From contig NC_077239.1 of NCBI RefSeq assembly GCF_947179165.1, positions 21,979,134 to 22,043,133 of the forward strand: 64,000 nucleotides of DNA. Direction: 5' to 3'. How positions within the stretch are numbered: the stretch's first letter is position 1; each line of letters starts with the position of its first letter. The stretch is from Solanum dulcamara (lineage: Eukaryota; Streptophyta; Magnoliopsida; Solanales; Solanaceae). Of this stretch, positions 1 through 10,175 are shown piece after piece. The notes under the pieces are model-generated. The model had not been told where the DNA came from. It did not search any database and saw only the letters and a program-made list of their open reading frames with translations. The translations under genes were made by a program, and so were the position numbers.

Positions 1-1649
1 TAGTGCGTAAAGCTATCTTTCTTTCCTGTTGGCATGTCTTAACCTTAGGTGGATTGTGGATGAAATATGGGGATAATTACATTCCCAGAACTCCAAGTAT
101 GCCTCATAATCCCTGTCCACTGCTTAGTATTGGAACTCCTGCAAGAATTGAGTATTGCCTATTAAGGCTTCTACATGTTAGAAAGTAGTGTGTGGAAAAC
201 TATCTCTTCCTTCTCTTGATATGTACTTGGCATGAAAATGAGGTTATGATGCCATTATTTTTTATCGAGCCCTAGGGTGGGCTGGGTACGAAATATACAC
301 ATGATGATCACAGGAAGGAAAGTACAGACTATATATAGTTTATTCTATTTCTTTTTCTGCCATGTCTTAGTTGTAAGTTAAACATGATATGAGTTCTAGG
401 GTAATTCCATTCTTAGCATCTCTTATTTACTTCTGAATATCAAACTCCTATAATAGTTGAACTATTTCCTTGGAAACTTCTATATGTTAAAGAGGTATCA
501 AATGTACAGGCTCCAAGTCTTAAAGACTATATGATACTAAGTGCTTTGAGTCCATAAAAGATTTGGACCTATGTTAATACATGTCTAGGGTCCCCGAGAT
601 TACAGTGGAGACAGCCCATAATGGCATTTAGAGGACACTCGAGATGACTACACCACTACTCGGGTCCTCAGGAAAAAGCTTGACTTTCTTATTCTATCGA
701 GTCTCCAATATGATTTATATTGCATTTAGTTACTCACTACTCTACTCATGTATACTGTAACACTTCTTTCACCGCGTCCTGGGCCGAGAATAGTAATCGT
801 GCACAATTCACTGCATTTTTCACCGTTCCCTCACTAGAGGGCCAGGTACGTATGTATATATATGATGATGTGTTGTAATAAGGTGGTGATGGCACTGGGG
901 TCATGATAGTTTTACAGATATGATTTACCAGACCCCTGAAAGGGTCAGCTATATGGTATGATATTAGCATGCATGCTTTTGTAATTCACAGAGTACAGGT
1001 ACAAGCTTCTAATTTGATAATTTATTCCTCTTCTTCTATATTTCGGGTATACCTCAAGTTGTATTATGTTACATTTTACATACTCAGTACATATATCGTA
1101 CTGATCCTCTTTCTTCGAGGGGCTGCATTTCATGCCCATAGGCATAGCTACAGGTTTTGGAGTCTGTCAATGTAGGATTTCGCTCAGCTCAAATGGAAGA
1201 GGTTCCATTGTATCAGAGCCTATTTGTTGGCACTGGCCGATGATGTGTAGTATTATTTTGTTATTCAGGGGTACGGCGGGGGCCCTGTCCCACTATATGT
1301 TGTCATTAATATTGTTAGAGGTCTGTAGACATGTATATGTGGGTTGTGTATGTCAGCTTGATTAGCTGGGTCTAAACGATGTATGATATATGTTATTATG
1401 TTATGGAAGCCTTGTTGTCTTGCGTGCCCATTCATGAGGTGATACAAATGAAAGAGGCTACAGGTTTATAAAAATATTATCGCCCAATAGGGCTCTGGTG
1501 TATGGCGTTGTGTTGTTTGTAGTCCGGTTTGACTACACTTGATTTATATGCACTACATGTCTATAGTTTGACTTGAACACAACTGATAGATATGTATACA
1601 GAGGTCTAGGTCAGACCCCAATCACGGCCTAAGGGATTGGGTCATGATA
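1..1649 (+). repeat. Family A LTR, 3' part (copy A0), cut by window start
   Basis: From base 1 the sequence runs parallel to 2987-4798 of copy A1. Shared landmarks are tatggggataatt near the start, cagtacatatatcgta at about 1085 (4275 in A1), tttcatgcccataggc at about 1128, gtacggcgggggccctgt at about 1271, and the family end attgggtcatgata at 1636-1649. It is therefore the last half of an LTR in plus orientation, with its first half outside the window. Only two or three diverged units of the 35-bp array found in A1 and A2 are visible (about 768-960). There is no coding content: the short open frames here are chance or repeat-derived. The right end touches A1 directly with no internal domain between them. 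Confidence 0.8.
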
Positions 1650-1819
1650 TTGAAGGCCAAGTAATGAGTCATAGGAGTCGATTTACCTATGGAAGCTACT
1701 AACTTAGAAGTCTTACATACCTAAGCTATTTGAGGATATACCAAGCTTACGAAGCACGGATTACATAGGCTCTTAAAATAAGATGAGATTACGAACCCAT
1801 GAGGAAGAAAAGAGAAGGA

Positions 1820-2017
1820 CACGTGGCAGCACCTCAAGCAAGCAGGTGACCCACCTGTTTGGGGTAAAGTAGGTGACTCACCTACTTGGGGGGTGGAACC
1901 CACTACCACATGGCTGCCCATCCTTGATTGCATGGATATGGTGGCTCAATAGGGGCTGGACACGTGTCACCCTTAGGGGCTTACATGTGTCACCTCCTAG
2001 GACTACCTATATATATG
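1820..2017 (+). promoter_or_regulatory. Putative LTR promoter of A1: G-box/ABRE-like site and TATA box
   Basis: The sequence cacgtggc at 1820-1827 contains a G-box core of the ABRE type (ACGTGGC). It lies about 185 bases upstream of ctatatatatg at 2007-2017, a good TATA box, and an A-rich leader follows. Between them are inverted copies of aggtgac/cacct and acatgtgtcacc. The same arrangement is at 7906-8104 in A2. Known: plant LTR promoters sit in U3 and often carry stress-type cis elements. Inferred: that this one is or was active. Confidence 0.45.
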
Positions 2018-3699
2018 TATACATAACTATTAACTTCAGTTCATGTTCAAAAAAAGTCAGCCAAGGCAAAGAGAAGAACAAAACCCTAGTTTGGAGATAA
2101 AAGGGTGACGACTAGGAGGAAAAAAAAGGGTAAGTCTCGATTTCGTTCCGTAAATTAATTATCTAGCGTATACCAAGATAATATGGAGGTTTTAGTAGTA
2201 TAAAATCATGGATTGGTGTAGCACAAAATGGATAGTAAGAATCCACAATGTTTAAATTGCGCTAGAGAAGTTCCGAGTGGCAATTTTGGTGAGTTTTGGC
2301 AAATTTCGGGTAAGGTAAGGTATTCCCTTCCAATTTAAAGTTTATGGTGTTATTATAGGGTGTATTATACACCTTCTATGCTGCTGGAAGTATAATAAAG
2401 TCATGGAAATGCTCGACGTTCTAAATAAACTAAATTGGTATCGTTATAGTTAAATTATAGTCGAAATGAGGCGTTGTACGTGTGGGGGGATGCTGATGGT
2501 TGTGTGGTGGTGTGTTAAGATGCTGGAGCATGTTTTAAAAGAGGTTTGGGTACTTCTAGTTGCAGCCACCCAACCCTCCGTCTAGTGTAATTAAAGGTTT
2601 TACAAAACTGAAACTAGAAACCCTTTTTTGGTATCGTAGTTGCGAGCGAGTTGTTTGAAGTTTATGTTGTATATTGTTGATGTGAATTTCTTAAACATAT
2701 GCTGCAGTTCATTGTTGTTGGTTGGCTGTAGGTATTAGGAGTGTAAATGGAAATTTAGATTGGGCATATTATAGAGGAGATGCTGCCCGATTTCTGTTAA
2801 CTCGTTAACTAGTTAAGGAACTAGTCGAGAAGACGAGCGAAAAAATGGGTTCTGTGAACACTCGTGTATAACTTAAGGTGCTGACCAGTTAAGGGTTGTT
2901 GATACTTGCATTACTTCCATGTTAAATAGGTTTGGAGGACCCATAAGAGGTATGTGGAGCTTTCTCTTGGCATGTTTTTGGCATAAGTATGTAAAGCTAT
3001 TCTTCTTTCTTTTGGCATGTCCTAGATATAAGTTATGCATGGTTTGTATATAAAATATGGGGATAATTCCATTCGTAAAGTTACGAGTACATTTCATAAT
3101 TCTTATCCACTTCGTGATGGTAGAACTCCTATAGTAGTTGAGCTATTGCCTTCTTAAGGCTTCTATAGGATAAAAGGTAATATAAGTAGAGCCTAGTGCT
3201 CCTTACTTTAGGATGTCTTAAACATAAATGAAATGAGGTATGATATGAGTGTGGAGGTAGTTCCAGTTGTAAGTTCAAATATAGCACATGACTCATGTTC
3301 ACTTCTAAATGCTAAGGCTCTTAAGGCAGCTGAGCTATCACCCTCGCGCCTTCTATATGCGAAGACATGATCCATGACTCTTAGTCACGTCTGGACATAA
3401 AGTTATCGAGTCACCTATATGTTGAATGTTAATTAAATGTATAAGCTCCTACTCTTAAGGTCTCTACGATGACAAACGTCTCTTGTTCAATGAGCTGTTT
3501 AGTCTTGTATGGATATACGTCTAATATTCTAGAGACTCCAGTAGATATGACCCTAATGATATTTCGTAGGGTACTTGAAATGAGTACTACCCTGGTCTTC
3601 AAGTGCCAGTTCACTTGGCTGTTTCATTGAGTCTCAGATGATGAGTTAAATTGAATAAAGTTCCTCGCTACTCTACTCATGTAGGCTATTAATACATCT

Positions 3700-4010
3700 T
3701 TCACCACATCCCATGAAGGTCCGGGCATGATAAATTCACCGCATCCCATGGAGGGTCGGGCATGATAAATTCACACGTCCCATGAAGGGCCAGGCATGAT
3801 AAATTCACTTCATCCCATGAAGGGTCGGGCATGATAAATTCACCGTATCCCATGAATGGCCGGGCATGATAAATGATGTAATGATTATTCACCGCGCCCC
3901 ATGAAGGTTCGGGCATGATAAATAACGAAATAATTATTCACCGCATCCCATGAAAGGCCGAGCATGATACAAGATAAAATGACAGCTTCACCGAGTCCCT
4001 CACTAAAGGG
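3700..4010 (+). repeat. 35-bp tandem array inside LTR A1 (about 8 units)
   Basis: Units read approximately caccgcatcccatgaagg followed by gtcgggcatgataaatt. Four are about 35 bases, then three are expanded to about 49 bases by an extra atgatgtaatgattatt-like insert, and a last diverged unit reads caccgagtccctcactaaag. The array makes a chance repetitive open frame on the minus strand (3701-3916), which I do not regard as a gene. The matching array in A2 has one more 35-base unit. Confidence 0.85.
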
Positions 4011-4802
4011 CTGGATATAATAGACAAGCATACATATGAAAACATAGTAATGTACTTGTAACGTATGAAACAATGTTGTATATAATGGTAGGATGCCGTA
4101 TACATTAATCTGGTAACACCGATTCCCACGGCGGGTCGGGAGTGATATGTGAGGGTGATATACATGCTCTCTTTTCATAGGATGCAGGTATAATGAACTC
4201 TTAACTATCATACTTGTTTCCTGCATCCCTATTTTAATTGTTATCTCATTTATGTGCTATTATGCTTTATATACTCAGTACATATATCGTAATGACCCCC
4301 CGTTCTCTAAGGGGGTTGCATTTCATGCCCGCAGGTACAGACGCACGCTTTGGGGATCCACCATCTTAGGGTTCCACTTGGCAAGTTTGGGAGGACCTCC
4401 ATTGAATCGGAGTCAATCCTTTGGGTATTAGACCTTCTAAGTATATATTTGTATATTCAAGGGTACGACGGGGGCCCTATCTCGCCATATATTGCTAGTA
4501 CTATTCTTAAAGGTCTATAGACATATGTATGCGGGTTGTTTGTGAGTTTATTTTGATTGTGCCTATACGGCATATTGTAAACATTTTTTTTACGTTACAA
4601 CAACCTTGTCAGCTTGCATGCCCTTTCATGTTATGGTACGAAAGAAAAGGACCACACGTACACGAAAAAGTTTTAACACATTGGGATTTTGTAAGTAGTA
4701 TCACTTTGTGCATAGCTCGATTTGACTACAGCTGATAGGTATGTATATGGGGGTCCAGGTCGGACCCCAGTCACGGCCCACGGGGTTGGGTCGTGACAGA
4801 AG

Positions 4803-4814
4803 TGGTATCAGAGC
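4803..4814 (+). other. Primer binding site, initiator Met-tRNA type
   Basis: tggtatcagagc lies four bases after the LTR end. It is the usual complement of the 3' end of plant initiator-methionine tRNA in Ty3/Gypsy elements. It proves that A1 is a 5' LTR in plus orientation and that minus-strand DNA synthesis started here. Confidence 0.85.
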
Positions 4815-7556
4815 AGTTTGTCCTTGGAGTATCTACAGACCGTGTCTAGTAGAGTCTTGTTTATCGGTGTGTTGTGCATCAAATCTATAGATAGGAGGCT
4901 ACAAGACATTTAGGATGTTACTTTCTTTCAAATCTAAGATCGTGCGATAGAGCTGAGTCATAGGGAATGAAATTTCTCCTACTAACCTGTGCTTTCAACA
5001 GAAGGGAAATATCGATAGAAGAAAGTAATTGATGATACTGGAAGTTACAAGGCACACAAGTAAGCAAAGGCACAAGAAAGTGTTATAGGTGCAGCTCGAA
5101 TAGACATACGAGGTAAGTCCATTTTCATACTGCTAATTGTGGGTGACCTGTGTGGCTGTGATATGAGATGATATAACTATATATATGTGTGCGATGTGAG
5201 GAACTGTTGGTATTTTATGCGTGCAGGTGTTGAGATAGTAAGAAATACAGAGGAAACTCTGCCCAAATTCTCTTAGACATAAGAAAAGAATGAGATACAG
5301 GGATGTAGTATGTCTTGAAAGGTTGTGCCCATAACAATGATGAGATTTGACTAAACAAGTATGGATGACCTCGAGAAGTGTGTTAATTGCTGAATTGATG
5401 GCAATAGAAACTAGGAGGTCGATACTAGTATAGTAGAACGAAGTTGGAAAAGACCTATAAGCCAAAAAGGAAGATTTAGAGAAGATTGATAGATCTGGAT
5501 AAAACGATATATTAAGGCATCGCCTGAATTAATACATAGGGATAAACTATGATGTGTTATAGTTGAAAGAAGTAACAGTATGATTAAGATAAGAGTGCAG
5601 GGGAAAAAGAATTGTGATGGAAGTGAAGTGTTAATAAGACATCTTGTGAGATATTATGGATAAGACTAGCTAAGAAAGGTAAGTAACCCATAGTAAGAAT
5701 CACGAAGAAGGTCAAGCAGTGTTATACTATGGGATTGAATGCGAATAGGATGCCATGTGAATATAATGAAGGTCATTACGAGAATAAGTAAAGCTTAGTA
5801 AGGAAGTTCTAACAGAGGCACCCAATATAGAGACAGGTAACTGAATACGAGGACGAAATGAAAGGAGAATGTATAGTCATAGATTTAAAGGGGTAGTACA
5901 ACAACATGGTGTCAAGGTAAACCTAATATTGGGGACGAGCTCGATATGCTGTTGAGAAAGTGAGCATCGGGTGCACAACAATAATGAAGGTTCATGAGGC
6001 ATAAAGAAGTATTGTGTATACGTGACTCGAGTACCAATACTAAGATTGGATTGGCACCTAACAATTATGTTAATAGCTCGTACATGGGCAACCAAAGGTA
6101 TGGGTGATATAAAGGAAGGCATAGATATGGTACAGTATACCAATGGTGTTGGAAAAGAATCATACACATTGGAAAATTAGAAATAAGGGCGTAAGGTAGA
6201 ACACAAATAGATAGTGACATGGGTACACCCTACAGGGGGGAAGTGGCTTCAAGTGAGATCCCATACTGGCACGAGTTGACAGATTTAAATGTCAACAATG
6301 AACAGATAGGAGCCATGACATCGAAGACAGTGTTGAGAATTATTAGTAAGGACCTTGAATAGTATAAGATCACAGAATAGGTGCATATAAAGGGGATGAA
6401 TATGATAAGGGAATCATAATGAGAAGACTTAAGAGTGAGTGAAGGAAGCGAAGCAGGTATGACAAAAGAGGCTAGTATAGAGATGCTAAGGCATTTTCTG
6501 GACTGCTCGAAGCACCTACACCCGTTTGTACAAAGATTACGATATGATGTGTTATAAAAGATTTGGAGGGAAGATCTGAGTAAAAGTGTAGTATAACATG
6601 CCTAAAGTGTTACAAGTTGGATTAAGAGGAATTGTATAATAGCTTAAACAAAAAGGGAGCATCAGAATCTTAATAGTATTTATAGGAAACGGAAACCCCG
6701 ACTCGGAAATGGAAAGTAGTTAATATGGATTATAGTACAGGCTGACCTCGTATTCTAAGGAACTATGAATTCATACGAGTGATGATAAATTGGCGGACAG
6801 AATCAACCCAATCCCTTCCAGTTAAGAAGGCATATTCAGCTGAGGGTTATACGAGATGACATAGAAAGAAAATAATAAGATTTCATAGAGTTCCGACACC
6901 TATTATCTCAGACAGGGAAATTTAAGTTACAGCTAACCACTGGATATCATTTCGAAAAGGATTGGGAAAACAGATGAGTCTTAGTACGACATTTTACCAT
7001 TCGATTAATGGATAGGCACAGAGAGGATCCAACAAATTATTTATGAAGTAAAGCTTATTTAGGAAAAACTATTAAAATCCCAGAGTTTACAAAAGTCATA
7101 TGCAGATAGTCGATGTCAACCTTTCGAGTTGAAATGGATGAATGAGTATTTATGAAAGCGTCACCAAGGAAAGGTTTAATAGAATTCGTCAAGAAAGGGA
7201 TACATTGGCCCTTATCAGATCAATGCTCCGTAAATATATAAGCGACCTTCCCAGAATATTCTCTGTGGATGAGGTCCACACAACAGAGAAGTTATCCTAC
7301 GGGTAGCAACCTATCGCCATCTTGGGTCAGCAAATTAGAAAGTTGCAAACTAAGGACGTGGCTCTCATCAAAGCAGGTGATGAAATAAAGATAAAGAAAA
7401 ATATCCGGAGGGGTTCCCTACATCTACCAGGTAATCTAAACTCCTAAATCAATGGTGTTGACGAGTAGGAGACCTATGGGTGATAACTGATATTGAGAAT
7501 TCCCAAAGTCCTAGTAAGACCTTATAAGATTAAATAACATTCGAGGACGAATGTTC
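4815..7556 (+). pseudogene. Internal region of element A, heavily degraded gag-pol
   Basis: About 2.7 kb lie between the primer site and the purine tract, against more than 4 kb expected for a complete gag-pol. The leader (to about 5115) looks like an untranslated leader. From about 5200 to 6770 I cannot recognise any protein domain in any frame. The longest minus-strand frames here (5133-5465, 5877-6167) match nothing I know and lie antisense to the element, so I leave them out. Only integrase is readable (next entry). Gag, protease, RT and RNase H appear to be deleted or decayed beyond reading by eye. Confidence 0.6.
6780..7420 (+). pseudogene. Integrase remnant of element A (core and C-terminal part)
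   Basis: In the frame from 6899 the sequence reads PIISDRE, then a stop, then VTANHWISFRKGLGKQ and MSLSTTFYHSINGQ (with a stop before the last residue). This is the Gypsy integrase stretch around the second catalytic Asp (ISDRG...FW..F...LG...STA.HPQTDGQ). After a decayed gap, frames at about 7226-7380 give MLRKYISDLPRIFSVDE and QQIRKLQTKDVA, matching the end of integrase just after the region that can hold a chromodomain. Stops and frameshifts separate the pieces. The catalytic Asp of the DRE motif is kept, but the first Asp and the Glu are not identifiable. Confidence 0.75.
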
Positions 7557-7571
7557 TAAAGGCGGGAAGGA
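7557..7571 (+). other. Polypurine tract of element A
   Basis: taaaggcgggaagga lies immediately before the LTR start tgttgaacc. It is preceded by ttcgaggacgaatgttc (7540-7556), a box that often stands just before the polypurine tract in this group of plant Gypsy elements. It serves as primer for plus-strand DNA synthesis. Confidence 0.75.
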
Positions 7572-7905
7572 TGTTGAACCCCACACTCTTGAGTTCAGAA
7601 TGTTTCTGAAGCTTCTTAGAAGTTATTATATGGGCCGGATAATCTACGACACTATCAAACAACCCTAAGGAAGGGAGAATGTGATTCCCCATAGTAGGGA
7701 AGGTTGGAAATAGAATCATAAGAATCTGGAAGGAATTGGAGTAAAAGTAATGAGTCGTAGGAATCGATTTACCTATGGAATTTACTAACTTAGAAGTCTT
7801 ACATACCTAAGCTACTTGAGGATATACCAAGCTTACGAAGCACGGATTACATAGGCCCTTAAAATAAGACGAGATTACGAACCCGTGAGGAAGAGAAGAG
7901 AAGGA

Positions 7906-8104
7906 CACGTGGCAGCATCTCAACCAAATAGGTGACCCACCTGCATGGGGTCAAGTAGGTGACCCACCTTCTTGGGGGGTTGGACCCCACTGCCATGTGG
8001 CAGCCCCTCCTTGATTGCATGGATATGGTGGCCCAATAGGTTCTGGACATGTGTCACCCTTAGGGGATGACATGTGTCATCTCCTAGGACCACCTATATA
8101 TATG
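7906..8104 (+). promoter_or_regulatory. Putative LTR promoter of A2
   Basis: G-box cacgtggc at 7906-7913, inverted aggtgacccacct copies near 7931-7968, acatgtgtcacc and its partner near 8048-8080, and TATA box ctatatatatg at 8094-8104. Spacing matches A1. Activity is inferred only. Confidence 0.45.
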
Positions 8105-9809
8105 CATAAATGACTATTAACTTCAGTTCAAGTTCGAAAAAAGTCAGCCAAGGCAAATAGAAGAACAAAACCCTAGTTTGGAGAGAAAAGGGTGACAGCT
8201 AGGAGGAAAAAAAAAGGTAAGTCCCGATTTCGTTCTATAAATTAATTATCTAGAATATAAGACGATGCTATGGATGTATTAGTAGTATAAAATCAGGGCC
8301 TGGTGCAGCATAAAATGGACAACAAGCAGCCACGATGTTTAAATTGCGATAGAGAAGTTCCGAGGTGCAATTTTGGCTGGTTTTGGCCAATTTTGGGTAA
8401 GGTAAGGTATTCCCTTCTAATTTAAAGTTTATGGTATTGTTATAAGGTGTATTAAACACTTTTTATACTTCTGTAAGTGTAATAAAGTTGTTGAAATGCT
8501 CGATGTTCAAAATAAACTAAATTGAGATTGTTATAGTTAAATTATAGTCGAAATGAGGCATTGTGCGTGTGGGGGGCTGCGGGTGGTGGTGTGGTGGTTT
8601 GTTAAGATGCTGGAGAATTTTTTTTAAAAAGTGTGGGTGCTTATGGTTGCAGCCACCCGGCCCTCCGTCTCGTGTAATTAAAGGTTTTACAAAATTGAAA
8701 CTAGAAACGCTCTTTTGGTATCGTAGTTTCGAGCTAGTCGTTTGGAGTTTATGTTGTATATTGTTGATGTGAATTGTTTAATCATATGCTGCAGGTAATT
8801 GTTGGTGGTTTTCTGTAGGTATTAGGAGTGTAATTGGAAATTTGGATAGGGGATATTATAGAGGAGATGCTGCCCGATTTCCGTTAACTCGTTAACTAGG
8901 TAAGGAACTAGTCGAGAAGATGAGCGAGGAAATGGGTTCTGTGAACACTCATGTATAATTTAAGGTGATGAAAAGTGAAGGGTTGTTGATACTTGAATTA
9001 CTTCCATGTTAAATAGGTTTGGAGGACGATGACGTGAGCGTGACAAAGAGTAACCCATAAGAGGAATGTGAAGCTTTCTCTTGGAATATTTTTGGCATAA
9101 GTATGTAAAGCTATTCTTCCTTCTTTTGGCATGTACTAGATATAAGTTATGCATGGTTTATATATGAAACATAGGGATAATTCCATTCGTAAAGCTCCGA
9201 GTACAGTTCATAATTCTTATCCACTTCGTGATGGTTGAACTCCTATAATAGTTGAGCTATTGCCTTCTCAAGGCTTTTATAGGATAAAAGGTAATATATG
9301 TAGAGCCTAGTGCTCCTTACTTTGGGATGTCTTAAACGTAAGTGAAATGAGGTATAATATGAGTGTGGAGGTAGTTCCAGTTGTAAGTTACAAATATAGC
9401 ACGTGACTCATGTTCACTTCTAAATTCTAAGGCTCTTAAGGCAGCTGAGCTATCACCCTCGCGCCTTCTATATGCAAAGACATGATCCATAACACTTAGT
9501 CACATCTGAACTTAAAGTTCTCGAGTCTCCTATATGCTGAATGTTAATTGAATGTATAATCTCCTACTCCTAAGGTCTCTACGATGACAAATGTCTCTTG
9601 TTCTATGAGCTATTTAGTCTTGTCTGGATATACGTCTAATATTCCTGAGACTCCAGTAGATATGGCCCCTAACGATATTTCATAAGGTACTTGAAATGAG
9701 TACTACCCTGGTCTTCATGTGTCGGTTCACTTGGATATTTCATTGAGTCTTAGATGATGAGTAAAATTGCATATGGTTCCTCGCTACTCTACTCGTGCAC
9801 GCTGTTAAT

Positions 9810-10175
9810 ACATATTTCACCGCGTCCCATAAAGGGCCGGGCATGATAAATTCACCACGTCCCATGGAGGTTCGGGCATGATAAATTCACCGCGTCCCAT
9901 GAAGGGCCGGGCATGATAAATTCACTTCATCCCATGAAGGGTCGGGCATGATAAATTCACCGTGTCCCATGAAGGGCTAGGCAAGATAAATTCACCGCGT
10001 CCCATGAAGGACCGGGTATGATAAATGATAAAATGATTATTCACCGCGCCCTATGAAGGTTCGGGCATGATAAATGATGAAATGATTATTCACTGTATCT
10101 CATAAAGAGCCGGGCATGATATACGATGAAATGACAGCTTTATCTAGTCCCTCACTAAAGGGCCGGATATAATAG
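9810..10175 (+). repeat. 35-bp tandem array inside LTR A2 (about 9 units)
   Basis: Five tight 35-base units (consensus caccgcgtcccatgaagg, then gccgggcatgataaatt) are followed by one with a 49-base spacing, two more expanded units and a terminal diverged unit (tagtccctcactaaag). It has one more short unit than A1. Each unit carries a GC-rich core with CpG sites in an AT-rich setting. Confidence 0.85.

Larger units (their letters stand above)
1650..4798 (+). repeat. 5' LTR of element A (copy A1)
   Basis: This aligns along its length with 7735-10870. It ends gggttgggtcgtgaca at 4798, followed four bases later by the primer binding site, which fixes orientation and the 3' border. Compared with A2 it lacks the first 163 bases or so, because the alignment starts at attgaaggccaagtaa opposite 7735. 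It also lacks about 26 bases near 2940 that are present in A2 at about 9030. It keeps the stretch of about 83 bases at 4457-4540 that A2 has lost. Contents are an upstream part with a G-box and TATA-like site (1820-2017), a long body, and the 35-bp array (3700-4010). Confidence 0.8.

Noticed and set aside
3701..3916. 71-codon minus-strand frame with repeated MPDPSW-like peptides
   Set aside because: It is only the translation of the 35-bp DNA array, whose partial loss or expansion in other LTR copies destroys the frame.
5133..5465. 110-codon minus-strand open frame in element A interior
   Set aside because: Antisense to the element, no recognisable domain, and its length is within chance for AT-rich DNA.
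5877..6167. 96-codon minus-strand open frame
   Set aside because: Same reasons: antisense, no motif, no conserved counterpart.
9810..10175. Regular 35-bp repeats resembling a CRISPR array
   Set aside because: Units are contiguous with no unique spacers, have a near-copy in the partner LTR and lie in a plant retrotransposon.
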